From an uncultured Methanobrevibacter sp. (GTDB taxonomy: Archaea > Methanobacteriota > Methanobacteria > Methanobacteriales > Methanobacteriaceae): 14,164 nucleotides of DNA. The translations under genes were made by a program, and so were the position numbers. Below, piece after piece: positions 1-5,904 of this stretch. Position 1 is the first letter of the stretch, and every line of letters begins with the position of its first letter. The stretch covers positions 1-14,164 of the forward strand of contig ONIK01000055.1 in the NCBI GenBank assembly GCA_900317865.1. The letters run 5' to 3'. A model generated the notes under the pieces. It was not told the DNA's origin and ran no database searches. It saw nothing but the letters and a program-made list of their open reading frames with translations.

Positions 1-712
1 ACTATGGATTGTTTTCATTTCTGTCGATAAGGATTTTTGATAGTCTTCAGCTATATTTGCTATTTTTAAAGCTTTTTCAACACCAATCTCTTCACTGCAG
101 CCCAATGGTGTTGATCCCATATTTTCGCTCAACTGACCTTTTACATATCCGAAAAATCCTCTGTCCGCTTCAATTCCATCAATAGCTATTGGAAGACCAG
201 TAAAATATTTTCCGTTTTTCATGTATGTTGCGTCAGTATCTATAATCATTACACAGACTTCCTTTCCAATTTCAGATTTGATTTCACATGCAACCTTTTC
301 CGGGTCTTTGGGAAGCAGTGAAACGCACGTTCCCGGAGCATTGCTCAGGTCAATTCCAGCTTCTGAAGCCGGTTTTAATGCATGTTTTAATCCGTATAGC
401 TGCAGAACAACTTCCTTGTGGGCTTTGGTTTCTTCAGGTAATCTTCTTAAGTTTTTAATGGTTCTTTTTTTAATTTTCAATAATGGTCCAAAGATGTATC
501 CCCATAAATATTTGCTCCAGACGGTAGTCAGGAATTTTGCGTGAAACAGAAATTGGTGTTTCTGCTATTACCAGATAATCTCCATCTTCCATTAATTCAC
601 GAGCAGGAGTTATAATTGAATTTAAATTTTCATTTGGTTTAATGTAACCTGTTTCTATTGGAATTACCATATAATCTCCATTGATTACATGTTTTATATT
701 TTCGCCAATCAT
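1..712 (-). pseudogene. CofE-like coenzyme F420-0:L-glutamate ligase family gene, frameshifted and cut by the window edge
   Basis: The minus strand encodes two parts of one protein in different frames. The first part (712 to about 541) reads MIGENIKHVI... to ETPISVS, then shifts and stops 'early' after HLWTIIEN. The second part is open from 540 to the window edge and begins AKFLTTVWSKYLWGY, continuing through KPASEAGIDLSNAPGTCVS, MIIDTDATY and STPLGCSEEIGVEKALKIA. This resembles the F420-0:L-glutamate ligase (CofE, PF01996) family, whose members add glutamate to coenzyme F420; methanogens also carry paralogs of unknown substrate. Relatives carry about 15 residues (a QGxLVDE-type segment, from memory) between ISVS and AKFL, so a deletion of 3n+2 bases at 540/541 explains the shift. 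The start is uncertain: 712 is in frame, but an ATG at 670 has a good GGAGAT ribosome site three bases upstream and gives MVIPIETGYIKP, which fits the family N-terminus better. The 3' end lies outside the window. Confidence 0.7.
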
Positions 713-762
713 GTTATCTTAAATAATATATAAGAATAAATAATATTTAAAGGTGAATTAAT
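713..762. promoter_or_regulatory. divergent promoter region between the CofE-like gene and the PK-like gene
   Basis: These 50 bases separate two divergent genes and are almost entirely A and T. They hold overlapping TATA-like boxes (TATATAAG near 727 on plus, CTTATATATT on minus). On the minus strand a TATA centre near 735 would place the transcript start close to 710, giving either a leaderless mRNA at 712 or a 40-base leader to the ATG at 670. On the plus strand the ribosome site AGGTGA lies at 751-756, six bases before the ATG at 763. Confidence 0.45.
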
Positions 763-1326
763 ATGAAAATAACATACTTTGAAAAAGAAGGTGAAGACTA
801 CACAGATGAATTAGTCAAAGCCGTAAAAGAAAGGTTAGACGAATCTGATGAAATAGATAATATTGTTATAGCTTCTGCAACCGGTAAATCAGCATTGAAA
901 TTATATGATGCGATAAACGGCGATGCAGAAATTATTAATGTAACCCACCATTCCGGTTTTAAGGAAGAAAATGAATTGGACATAAGTGACGAAATGCTGG
1001 ATGAATTGGAAGGGAAAGGTATCGTAACTTTCGTCGGATGTCATGCTTTTAGTGGTGCAAATCGTGGTGTAACAAATAAATATGGTGGATTCGCTCCGTT
1101 GGATATTGTTTCAGATACGTTACGTATGATTTCTCATGGTGTAAAGGTTGCATGTGAAATATCAATAATGGCTGCTGATGCTGGTTTAATTCCTGTCGGC
1201 GATAAAATTATAGCTATTGGTGGTAGAGGTTCCGGTGTGGATACTGCAGTTATTTTAACACCGGTCAATGCTAAAGATTTATTCAACTTAAAAATTCATG
1301 AAATAATTGCAATGCCGAAGGAATAA
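763..1326 (+). CDS. pyruvate kinase alpha/beta (C-terminal) domain-like protein
   Basis: A 187-residue protein that looks like a free-standing version of the C-terminal domain of pyruvate kinase (PF02887), without the catalytic TIM barrel. Visible conserved blocks are IVIASATGKSALKLYDAI (about 34-51), VTHHSGF (about 60), FVGCHAFSGANRGVTNKYGG (about 90-110), GVKVACEISIMAADAGLIP and IIAIGGRGSGVDTAVILTP near the end. Such stand-alone proteins are common in methanogens and have no established reaction; the domain in true pyruvate kinase binds effectors, so a ligand-binding role is possible but unproven. The start is supported by AGGTGA six bases upstream. It faces away from the CofE-like gene and lies 124 bases before ftsZ, in an arrangement I believe is shared with Methanothermobacter. 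Intact; no lesion seen. Confidence 0.75.
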   Translation: MKITYFEKEGEDYTDELVKAVKERLDESDEIDNIVIASATGKSALKLYDAINGDAEIINVTHHSGFKEENELDISDEMLDELEGKGIVTFVGCHAFSGANRGVTNKYGGFAPLDIVSDTLRMISHGVKVACEISIMAADAGLIPVGDKIIAIGGRGSGVDTAVILTPVNAKDLFNLKIHEIIAMPKE

Positions 1327-1337
1327 GTTACTTAACT

Positions 1338-1360
1338 ACTGATTTAACCAGTGATTTTTT
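1338..1360 (+). terminator. weak hairpin plus T-run after the PK-like gene
   Basis: ACTG at 1338-1341 can pair with CAGT at 1349-1352 around a seven-base loop, with one more G-T pair outside, followed directly by six T residues at 1355-1360. The stem is short; the T-run is the stronger part, as expected for archaeal termination. Confidence 0.35.
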
Positions 1361-1450
1361 AATTTTATTTCCAATATAGTTGCATTTAAATATTAGTTTA
1401 AACAGAAATATTTAACAATTATTTTTAAGTAGAGTATGTGGGGTTAATTC

Positions 1451-2587
1451 GTGAAATTTATAGATGATGCAATCAAAGAATCTGAAGAAAGAATGGAAAA
1501 AGTAGATTCCAAAAAAACTATTACGTCCGATATTGACGAAGATCTCATCGGATTTATCAAAAAAACTAATATTTTCGTTGTTGGTGCAGGTGGTGCTGGA
1601 AACAACACTATTTCAAGATTAAATGAGATTGGTATTGAAGGTGCTGAAACAATTACTGTCAATACTGATGCACAGGATTTATATTATAGTAAATCTGACA
1701 AAAAAATTCTCTTAGGTAGAAAAACTTCCGGCGGATTAGGTGCAGGAGGAGACCCTAGTATTGGTGAAGAATGTGCTGAAGAAACTGAAGATGAAATAAG
1801 GGAATCCCTTGAAGGCGCAGATATGGTATTTGTTACTTGCGGTCTCGGTGGAGGAACCGGTACAGGTTCAGCTCCAATTGTCGCTAAAATCTCTAAAAAA
1901 TTGGGTGCTTTAACAGTAGCTGTTGTTACCATGCCGTTTTCAGCTGAAGGTATTAGGAGAAGAAACAATGCTGACGAAGGTTTAGAAAAACTTCAGGAAG
2001 CAGCTGATACTGTAATCATTATTCCTAATGATAAATTATTAGAAGTTGCTCCAAATCTTCCATTGACTAAAGCATTTTTAGTTTCCGATGAAATTTTGGG
2101 AAGAGCTGTTAAAGGAATTACTGAATTAATTACTAAACCTGGTATTGTAAGTTTGGACTTTGCTGATATTAAGAGTATCATGGAAGGTTCAGGTATGGCA
2201 ATGATTGGTATGGGTGAATCTGACTCTGGAGACAGAGCATTAGAATCTGTACATGAAGCATTAAGCAGTCCTTTACTTGATATTGATATTTCCAATGCTA
2301 CTGGTGCTTTAATTAACATTTCCAGTGGTGAAGATTTAACATTACATGAATCTGAAAAAATCGTGCAGGTTGTTGCTGATAAATTGGATCCTGAAGCTAA
2401 TATTATTTGGGGTGCTCAACTTGACTCTTCATTACAAAGTACTGTTAGAACAACCATTGTTGTTTCAGGTATTAAAACCGATGGTGAAGAGCAAAATATC
2501 GATTTTGAAGAAGATAATGATGAATCTGCTGGCGATGCTCAATCCACTAGCGATCAATTAGATGACTTTATTGATGGAATTTTCTAA
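1451..2587 (+). CDS. ftsZ: cell division protein FtsZ
   Basis: FtsZ is the tubulin-like GTPase that polymerises into the cytokinetic ring at mid-cell. The 378-residue product has the expected order: a short variable N-terminus, the nucleotide-binding fold starting at IFVVGAGGAGNNT (41-53), NTDAQDL (71-77), the tubulin signature GGGTGTG (133-139), RRRNNADEG (169-177), and the T7 synergy loop LDFAD (235-239) with catalytic-type Asp236 and Asp239. The position before L-D is serine where many FtsZ have asparagine. An acidic linker (about 343-370) leads to the C-terminal tail QLDDFIDGIF, the conserved end that binds membrane or partner proteins. GTG at 1451 is chosen because it gives MKFIDDAIKESEERM, a typical archaeal start, with TGGGGT shortly upstream. 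It is followed by secE, the usual archaeal order. Confidence 0.96.
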   Translation: MKFIDDAIKESEERMEKVDSKKTITSDIDEDLIGFIKKTNIFVVGAGGAGNNTISRLNEIGIEGAETITVNTDAQDLYYSKSDKKILLGRKTSGGLGAGGDPSIGEECAEETEDEIRESLEGADMVFVTCGLGGGTGTGSAPIVAKISKKLGALTVAVVTMPFSAEGIRRRNNADEGLEKLQEAADTVIIIPNDKLLEVAPNLPLTKAFLVSDEILGRAVKGITELITKPGIVSLDFADIKSIMEGSGMAMIGMGESDSGDRALESVHEALSSPLLDIDISNATGALINISSGEDLTLHESEKIVQVVADKLDPEANIIWGAQLDSSLQSTVRTTIVVSGIKTDGEEQNIDFEEDNDESAGDAQSTSDQLDDFIDGIF

Positions 2588-2615
2588 ATCCATCTCTAAA
2601 TTTTTATATTTTTTT
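2573..2615 (+). terminator. hairpin enclosing the ftsZ stop codon, then T-runs
   Basis: GATGGA (2573-2578) pairs with TCCATC (2589-2594); the ftsZ stop TAA (2585-2587) sits in the ten-base loop. T-runs follow at 2601-2605 and 2609-2615. A six-base stem alone is weak evidence, but the T-tracts make a transcript end here plausible. Confidence 0.45.
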
Positions 2616-2710
2616 CGGTTTTATAGAAAACTTTATTAATGAAGTAAATTATAGATTAATATATTATTATTTTGTTATAATTTACTAAATTTTTTATTTT
2701 GGGTATTTAA

Positions 2711-2890
2711 ATGAATGTACAAGAACGTTTTGATAAATTTATTAAAGACAGTAAAAGAGTATTAAAAGTAGCAAGGAAACCAGATGCTGATGAATACTTT
2801 GAATTTGCTAAAATTACTGCAATTGGTATTTTAATCATTGGTTTGGTTGGTTTTGTTATAGTTTTAATTGGTCAATTAATTGGTTTATAA
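2711..2890 (+). CDS. secE: preprotein translocase subunit SecE (Sec61 gamma)
   Basis: A 59-residue protein: MNVQERFDKFIKDSKRVLKV, then ARKPDADEYFEFAKITAIG, then a single hydrophobic helix from about residue 33 to 58 ending GQLIGL. This is the archaeal/eukaryotic SecE/Sec61-gamma pattern: an amphipathic N-terminal helix, the conserved RKPxxDEY-F turn, and one tail-anchored membrane segment that clamps SecY in the translocation pore. The position directly upstream of spt5 is the classic archaeal location and supports the call. The start ATG is preceded by GGGT at 2701-2704. A TATA-like stretch near 2655-2665 could serve as its own promoter, and T-runs after ftsZ suggest separate transcription. 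It is shorter than 60 residues and easily missed by automatic gene finding. Confidence 0.92.
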   Translation: MNVQERFDKFIKDSKRVLKVARKPDADEYFEFAKITAIGILIIGLVGFVIVLIGQLIGL

Positions 2891-2910
2891 AACCTTTCTT
2901 TATTTTTTTT
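2882..2910 (+). terminator. secE terminator: stop-codon hairpin and T8
   Basis: GGTTT (2882-2886) pairs with AAACC (2890-2894) around the loop ATA; the stop TAA (2888-2890) lies in the loop and stem. A T-rich stretch follows with eight T residues at 2903-2910. The stem is small, the T-tract is good. Confidence 0.5.
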
Positions 2911-2953
2911 AAAATTGATCCAAAATTTAATTATGATAAAATTTTAATTTTTA

Positions 2954-2990
2954 TTTTCAAAACTTCGTTTTTTTGAAAACTTTATATACT
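2954..2990 (+). promoter_or_regulatory. distal promoter of spt5 with an overlapping inverted repeat
   Basis: CTTTATATAC at 2980-2989 is the best TATA box in the window, preceded by the purine-rich GAAAA expected of a BRE. Immediately upstream, TTTTCAAAA (2954-2962) and TTTTGAAAA (2971-2979) form a perfect 9-base inverted repeat with an 8-base spacer, so its right arm overlaps the BRE position. A start about 25 bases downstream (near 3010) would give a leader of about 115 bases for spt5. The dyad could be an operator or a terminator-like hairpin. Confidence 0.55.
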
Positions 2991-3029
2991 ATTATTTATA
3001 GATATATTCATATTATAGAAATCTATTTT

Positions 3030-3049
3030 GCAAGATTTTTTTATCTTGT
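3030..3049 (+). other. stem-loop in the spt5 leader
   Basis: CAAGAT (3031-3036) pairs with ATCTTG (3043-3048) around a loop of six T residues, with a closing G-T pair outside (3030/3049). A T-rich stretch follows at 3056-3061. It lies between the two candidate spt5 promoters and might attenuate or end transcripts from the distal one. Function is inferred only from position. Confidence 0.35.
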
Positions 3050-3075
3050 TACATTGTTTTTATAATAACTTTTAA

Positions 3076-3090
3076 CTTAATATATGATTT
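3076..3090 (+). promoter_or_regulatory. candidate proximal promoter of spt5
   Basis: AACTTAATATATG near 3073-3085 is a second TATA-like box. A start about 25 bases downstream, near 3109, would leave a short leader that just includes the AGGTGA ribosome site at 3115-3120 and the ATG at 3128. This spacing is typical for a methanogen promoter. Confidence 0.4.
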
Positions 3091-3127
3091 TATTAACAAT
3101 AAGAATATTGAAATAGGTGAATTTTTC

Positions 3128-3595
3128 ATGGAAGATACTAATAGTTCCATATATGCTCTTAAAACCTCTGTAGGTCAGGAAAGAAATGTAGCTAGACTTT
3201 TAGCACGTAAAGCTAAAATGCCTGGTGTTGGCATTTTATCAATTCTTGTACCTGAATCTTTGAAAGGGTATATCTTAGTTGAATCTGAAACAAAAATAGA
3301 TTTAAGAAATCCTAACTTAAAAGTACAACACTTAAGAGGTGTTGTTGAAGGAAAAGGCGGTATTACCTTTGAAGAAGCAAAAAGATTCTTAAAACCAGAA
3401 CCTATCATTTCCTCAATTCAAAAAGGAAGTATTGTTGAACTTATTTCTGGTCCGTTTAAAGGTGAAAGAGCTAAAGTGGTTCGTATTGATGAATCACGTG
3501 AAGAAGTTGTTCTTGAGTTAATAGAAGCAGCAGTTCCGATTCCGGTTACTGTTAAAGCTGATCAAATAAGAATAATTCAAAAGGAGGCTGACTGA
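3128..3595 (+). CDS. spt5: transcription elongation factor Spt5 (archaeal NusG)
   Basis: Spt5/NusG is the universally conserved elongation factor that, with Spt4, bridges the RNA polymerase clamp and keeps the enzyme processive; it can also couple transcription to ribosomes. The 155-residue product contains the NGN domain at about residues 8-90 (IYALKTSVGQERNVARLLARKA, then GYILVESETK) and a C-terminal KOW domain from about 98 (KGSIVELISGPFKGERAKVVRID), ending in IPVTVKADQIRIIQ. Length and domain order match archaeal Spt5. AGGTGA lies seven bases before the ATG. The stop TGA (3593-3595) shares its last base with the ATG of rpl11, so the two are translationally linked; in archaea spt5 and L11 are commonly adjacent. 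Confidence 0.95.
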   Translation: MEDTNSSIYALKTSVGQERNVARLLARKAKMPGVGILSILVPESLKGYILVESETKIDLRNPNLKVQHLRGVVEGKGGITFEEAKRFLKPEPIISSIQKGSIVELISGPFKGERAKVVRIDESREEVVLELIEAAVPIPVTVKADQIRIIQKEAD

Positions 3596-4012
3596 TGGCT
3601 AAAGATACAGTCGAAGTTCTTATCGAAGGTGGAAGCGCTACTCCTGAATAATAAAACTGCTGACTTTGCAGGAATGAAAGTACCTGTTAAAGTTATCATT
3701 GATAGAGATACTAGAGATTTCGAAATTGAAATCGGTACTCCGCCAACTACAGCGTTAATCATGCAAGAATTAGGCATCGAAAAAGCTTCTCACGAACCAG
3801 GTTTAGACATTGTCAATGACTTACCTATAGAAACTGCTTTAAAAATCGCAAGAATGAAATATGATTCATTACTTTCCAACGATTACAAAGCAGCTACAAA
3901 AGAAGTTATGGGAACCTGTGTAAGTATGGGATTATCTGTCGATGGTAAAGACCCAAGAGAAGCACAAAAAGATGTAGATGCTGGAAAATATGATGATATC
4001 TTAGTTGAATAG
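3595..4012 (+). pseudogene. rpl11: 50S ribosomal protein L11, broken by a deletion of about 65 bases
   Basis: Translation from 3595 gives MAKDTVEVLIEGGSATPE and then TAA (3649-3651). In the +1 frame the protein resumes at 3647 as NNKTADFAGMKVPVKVIIDRDTRDFEIEIGTPPTTALI and runs intact to DDILVE at 4012, including the C-terminal rRNA-binding domain with GTCVSMG. Aligning with E. coli L11 from memory (ANP, 22 residues, NAKTD) shows that exactly the highly conserved GPPLGPAIGPLGIN-type segment is absent. Twenty-two codons minus one retained G gives 65 missing bases, which accounts for the frame change. A GTG at 3629 opens the second frame, but the residues it would add are meaningless. The ribosome site AAGGAGG (3581-3587) is the strongest in the window. 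L11 forms the stalk base and contacts elongation factors, so true loss would be costly; a sequencing or assembly error is likely. Confidence 0.88.
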
Positions 4013-4018
4013 ATATCA
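3994..4018 (+). other. 8-bp stem-loop enclosing the rpl11 stop codon
   Basis: TGATATCT (3994-4001) pairs perfectly with AGATATCA (4011-4018) around a nine-base loop; the stop TAG (4010-4012) spans loop and stem. No T-run follows, so it does not look like an ordinary terminator. It may be an mRNA 3'-end or processing structure between rpl11 and rpl1. Confidence 0.45.
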
Positions 4019-4071
4019 GTTAATAAAATTTAAGTTAATATTTAACAGTGTATATGATGTTATGATTTACG

Positions 4072-4105
4072 GATTATAATTGATATACTGTTTTTTAATT
4101 CATGC
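4072..4105 (+). promoter_or_regulatory. candidate promoter of the rpl1-rpl10-rpl12 operon
   Basis: TATAAT at 4075-4080 lies about 26 bases before ATGC at 4102-4105, which matches the methanogen box A and initiator box B spacing. This would give an 85-base leader to the rpl1 ATG and make L1-L10-L12 a separate transcript from spt5-rpl11. Confidence 0.35.
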
Positions 4106-4160
4106 AATCGTGGAGAATTTTTTCTTACAATCGATTCTCATGAAACCAAAAATAAACCAC

Positions 4161-4177
4161 TGAACAGAAAATGTTCA
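4161..4177 (+). promoter_or_regulatory. small hairpin just before the rpl1 ribosome site
   Basis: TGAACA (4161-4166) pairs with TGTTCA (4172-4177) around the loop GAAAA. The G-run used as ribosome site (4179-4183) starts one base after the stem, and the ATG is at 4190. Its closeness suggests an effect on initiation, in addition to the L1 site inside the coding region. Confidence 0.35.
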
Positions 4178-4189
4178 TGGGGGACGAAT

Positions 4190-4828
4190 ATGACACAAGA
4201 TATAGTTAATGCGGTGAAGGAGGCTAAAGAACAATCTAAGCCGAGAAACTTCACTGAGTCCGTTGATATTATTATTAATATCCGTGACTTAGATGTCAAA
4301 AGGCCAGAAAATAGGTTTAATGAGGAAGTTACTCTTCCTAAAGGCCGTGGCAAAGAGGTAAAAATCGGAGTCATAGCTGATGGGGAACTCATTGTTCAAG
4401 CTAAAGATGCAGGCCTCGATCTTGTAATCAATAAAACAGATTTAGAAGAGTTAGGAAAAGACAGAAAAGCTGCTAAAAAAGTTGCAAACTCTGTTGATTT
4501 CTTTATAGCTCAAGCTGATATGATGCCACTCGTTGGTAGGTTCTTAGGTCCAATTCTTGGTCCTCGTAACAAAATGCCAAAACCAGTGCCAGCAAGTATC
4601 AAACTAGCTCCTCTTTTAGATAGATTACAAAGTACTGTCAAAGTTGGTGTAAAACAACAACCACTTATTCAAATTGTTGTTGGAAGCCAGGACATGTCCG
4701 AGGAAGATATAGCTGAAAATGTGGAAACTGTTCTTACAGTCCTAGACCGCAATTTAGAAAAAGGAAGAAGTCAAATAAAATCCATGTTTATTAAAACAAC
4801 TATGGGTCCAACTGTGAGGGTGATCTAA
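4190..4828 (+). CDS. rpl1: 50S ribosomal protein L1
   Basis: L1 binds the mobile L1 stalk of 23S rRNA and helps release deacylated tRNA from the E site; in methanogens it also represses its own mRNA. The 212-residue product matches archaeal L1 in length and in sequence: KPRNFTESVDIIINIRDLDVKRPENRFNE near the start, LPKGRGKEVKIGV, the DFFIAQADMMPLVGRFLGPILGPRNKMPKP block in the middle, and the C-terminal SMFIKTTMGPTVRV typical of L1. The ribosome site is a G-run at 4179-4183. Its stop overlaps the ATG of rpl10 by one base (TAATG), so the two are translated together. An RNA motif for autoregulation lies in codons 9-22 and is listed separately. Confidence 0.96.
   Translation: MTQDIVNAVKEAKEQSKPRNFTESVDIIINIRDLDVKRPENRFNEEVTLPKGRGKEVKIGVIADGELIVQAKDAGLDLVINKTDLEELGKDRKAAKKVANSVDFFIAQADMMPLVGRFLGPILGPRNKMPKPVPASIKLAPLLDRLQSTVKVGVKQQPLIQIVVGSQDMSEEDIAENVETVLTVLDRNLEKGRSQIKSMFIKTTMGPTVRVI
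4213..4255 (+). promoter_or_regulatory. L1 autoregulatory RNA motif (MvaL1-type site) inside rpl1
   Basis: Beginning 24 bases into rpl1, GGTGAAG (4213-4219) pairs with CTTCACT (4249-4255), and GGCT (4222-4225) pairs with AGCC (4239-4242). Between them is the asymmetric internal loop GA (4220-4221) opposite GAGAAA (4243-4248). I recall the same arrangement, GUGAAG-GA-GGCU and AGCC-GAGAAA-CUUCAC, from the Methanococcus vannielii L1 mRNA fragment solved with L1, which mimics the 23S rRNA site and represses translation. The upper part (4226-4238) differs and can form AGA/UCU around ACAA. The same bases encode VKEA...KPRNFT, so protein and RNA constraints overlap. Confidence 0.8.
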
Positions 4829-5841
4829 TGGCTCATGTTGCTGAATGGAAAAAAGAAGAAGTTATAGAGCTCAAAGGTCTCATAGACAAATATGATGTTG
4901 TTGGTATTGTAGATTTATTAAACATTCCAGCAAAACAGCTCCAAGAAATGAGAAGAAATCTCAAAGGTAAAGCTGTTATTAGAATGTCTAAGAAAAACCT
5001 TATTGATTTAGCTCTCGAAGATTGTAATGCTAGTAAAAACAACATTGTTGATTTATCTGGGCATATGGATGGTCAAGTTGCAATTATCGCAACTGAAATG
5101 AATCCTTTCAAATTGTACAAAATATTGGAAGATAGTAAAACTTCAGCTCCTGCTAAACCAGGATCTATTGCTAATGATGATATTGTTGTACCTGAAGGAG
5201 ATACTGGTTTTGAACCAGGTCCATTTTTAGGTGAATTACAACAGGTTGGAATTCCTGCAAAAATCGATAAAGGTAAAATTGTTGTACAAAAAGATACTGT
5301 TGTTGTTGAAGCAGGTGAAGAAGTATCTAAAAATGTAGCAGCTACCTTAGCTAGATTGGATATTAATCCAATGGAAGTAGGAATTGATTTAAAAGCAGTA
5401 TACGAAGATGAAGCAGTTTATACTTCTGATGTACTCGCAATCGACGAAGAACAAACATTAGCAGATGTTCAAAGCGCATTCGCTCAAGCATTTAATTTAT
5501 CTGTTAATGCAGCTATACCTACTGATAAAACTATTTCCACAATTATTACTCTTGCTTACACTAAAGCAGTCAATGTTGGTGTAGAAGCAGCAATATTAAC
5601 TTCTGAAACTTCAGGACCAATTATCGGACTTGCACAAGCTAAAATGTTAGCTATTGCATCAGCTGTTGCTGATAAACCAGGTGCAATTGACGATGAATTA
5701 GCTGATAAACTTTCAAATGTTGCTGTAGCAGCAGCTCCAGCTGAGGAAGAAGTTGAAGAAGAGGAAGTAGAAGAAGAGGAAGAAGAGGAAGAAGCTTCAG
5801 AAGAAACAGCAGCAGCTGGTTTAGGAGCTCTCTTTGGATAA
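4828..5841 (+). CDS. rpl10: 50S ribosomal protein L10 (acidic stalk protein P0)
   Basis: Archaeal L10/P0 anchors the stalk: its N-terminal domain binds 23S rRNA next to L11, an archaeal insertion domain follows, a helical spine carries several L12 dimers, and an acidic tail contacts translation factors. The 337-residue product shows this order: MAHVAEWKKEEVIELKGLI and RMSKKNLIDLAL (rRNA-binding part, about 1-105), EPGPFLGELQQVGIPAKIDKGKIVVQKDT (insertion region, about 128-156), the VAAAPAEEE hinge, a glutamate-rich stretch (about 305-325), and the end AAAGLGALFG, which is the same ending as L12. Translation is coupled to rpl1 by a one-base overlap, with GGTGATC upstream. The length is normal and I see no lesion, in contrast to its partner L11. 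Confidence 0.96.
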   Translation: MAHVAEWKKEEVIELKGLIDKYDVVGIVDLLNIPAKQLQEMRRNLKGKAVIRMSKKNLIDLALEDCNASKNNIVDLSGHMDGQVAIIATEMNPFKLYKILEDSKTSAPAKPGSIANDDIVVPEGDTGFEPGPFLGELQQVGIPAKIDKGKIVVQKDTVVVEAGEEVSKNVAATLARLDINPMEVGIDLKAVYEDEAVYTSDVLAIDEEQTLADVQSAFAQAFNLSVNAAIPTDKTISTIITLAYTKAVNVGVEAAILTSETSGPIIGLAQAKMLAIASAVADKPGAIDDELADKLSNVAVAAAPAEEEVEEEEVEEEEEEEEASEETAAAGLGALFG

Positions 5842-5866
5842 AATTAAATTTAAAATTTTTTAATTT
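5841..5866 (+). other. A/T-only stem-loop between rpl10 and rpl12
   Basis: AAATTAAA (5841-5848), starting at the last base of the rpl10 stop, pairs with TTTAATTT (5859-5866) around a ten-base loop. With only A-U pairs it is weak. It lies in the 63-base gap before rpl12, whose product is needed in several copies per ribosome, so partial termination or mRNA protection is possible but unproven. Confidence 0.3.
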
Positions 5867-5904
5867 GTATAAACATATTATTTAAACAAACTAATGGTGA
5901 TAAC

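Noticed and set aside
221..544. Plus-strand open frame of 107 codons over the CofE-like gene
   Set aside because: It is antisense to a clearly conserved minus-strand protein, has no ribosome site and resembles nothing known.
3000..3070. A tRNA or stable structural RNA in the spt5 leader
   Set aside because: The sequence is far too AT-rich and has no cloverleaf or conserved tRNA blocks; only a short hairpin is present.
3595..3660. Programmed frameshift, bypass element or intron as an explanation for the rpl11 break
   Set aside because: All of these need extra or continuous sequence; here the codons for about 22 conserved residues are simply absent.
3629..4012. A complete 127-residue gene starting with GTG at 3629
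   Set aside because: Its first six residues (VEALLL) are out-of-frame L11 sequence; the true L11 start with an excellent ribosome site is at 3595, so this is the tail of a broken gene.
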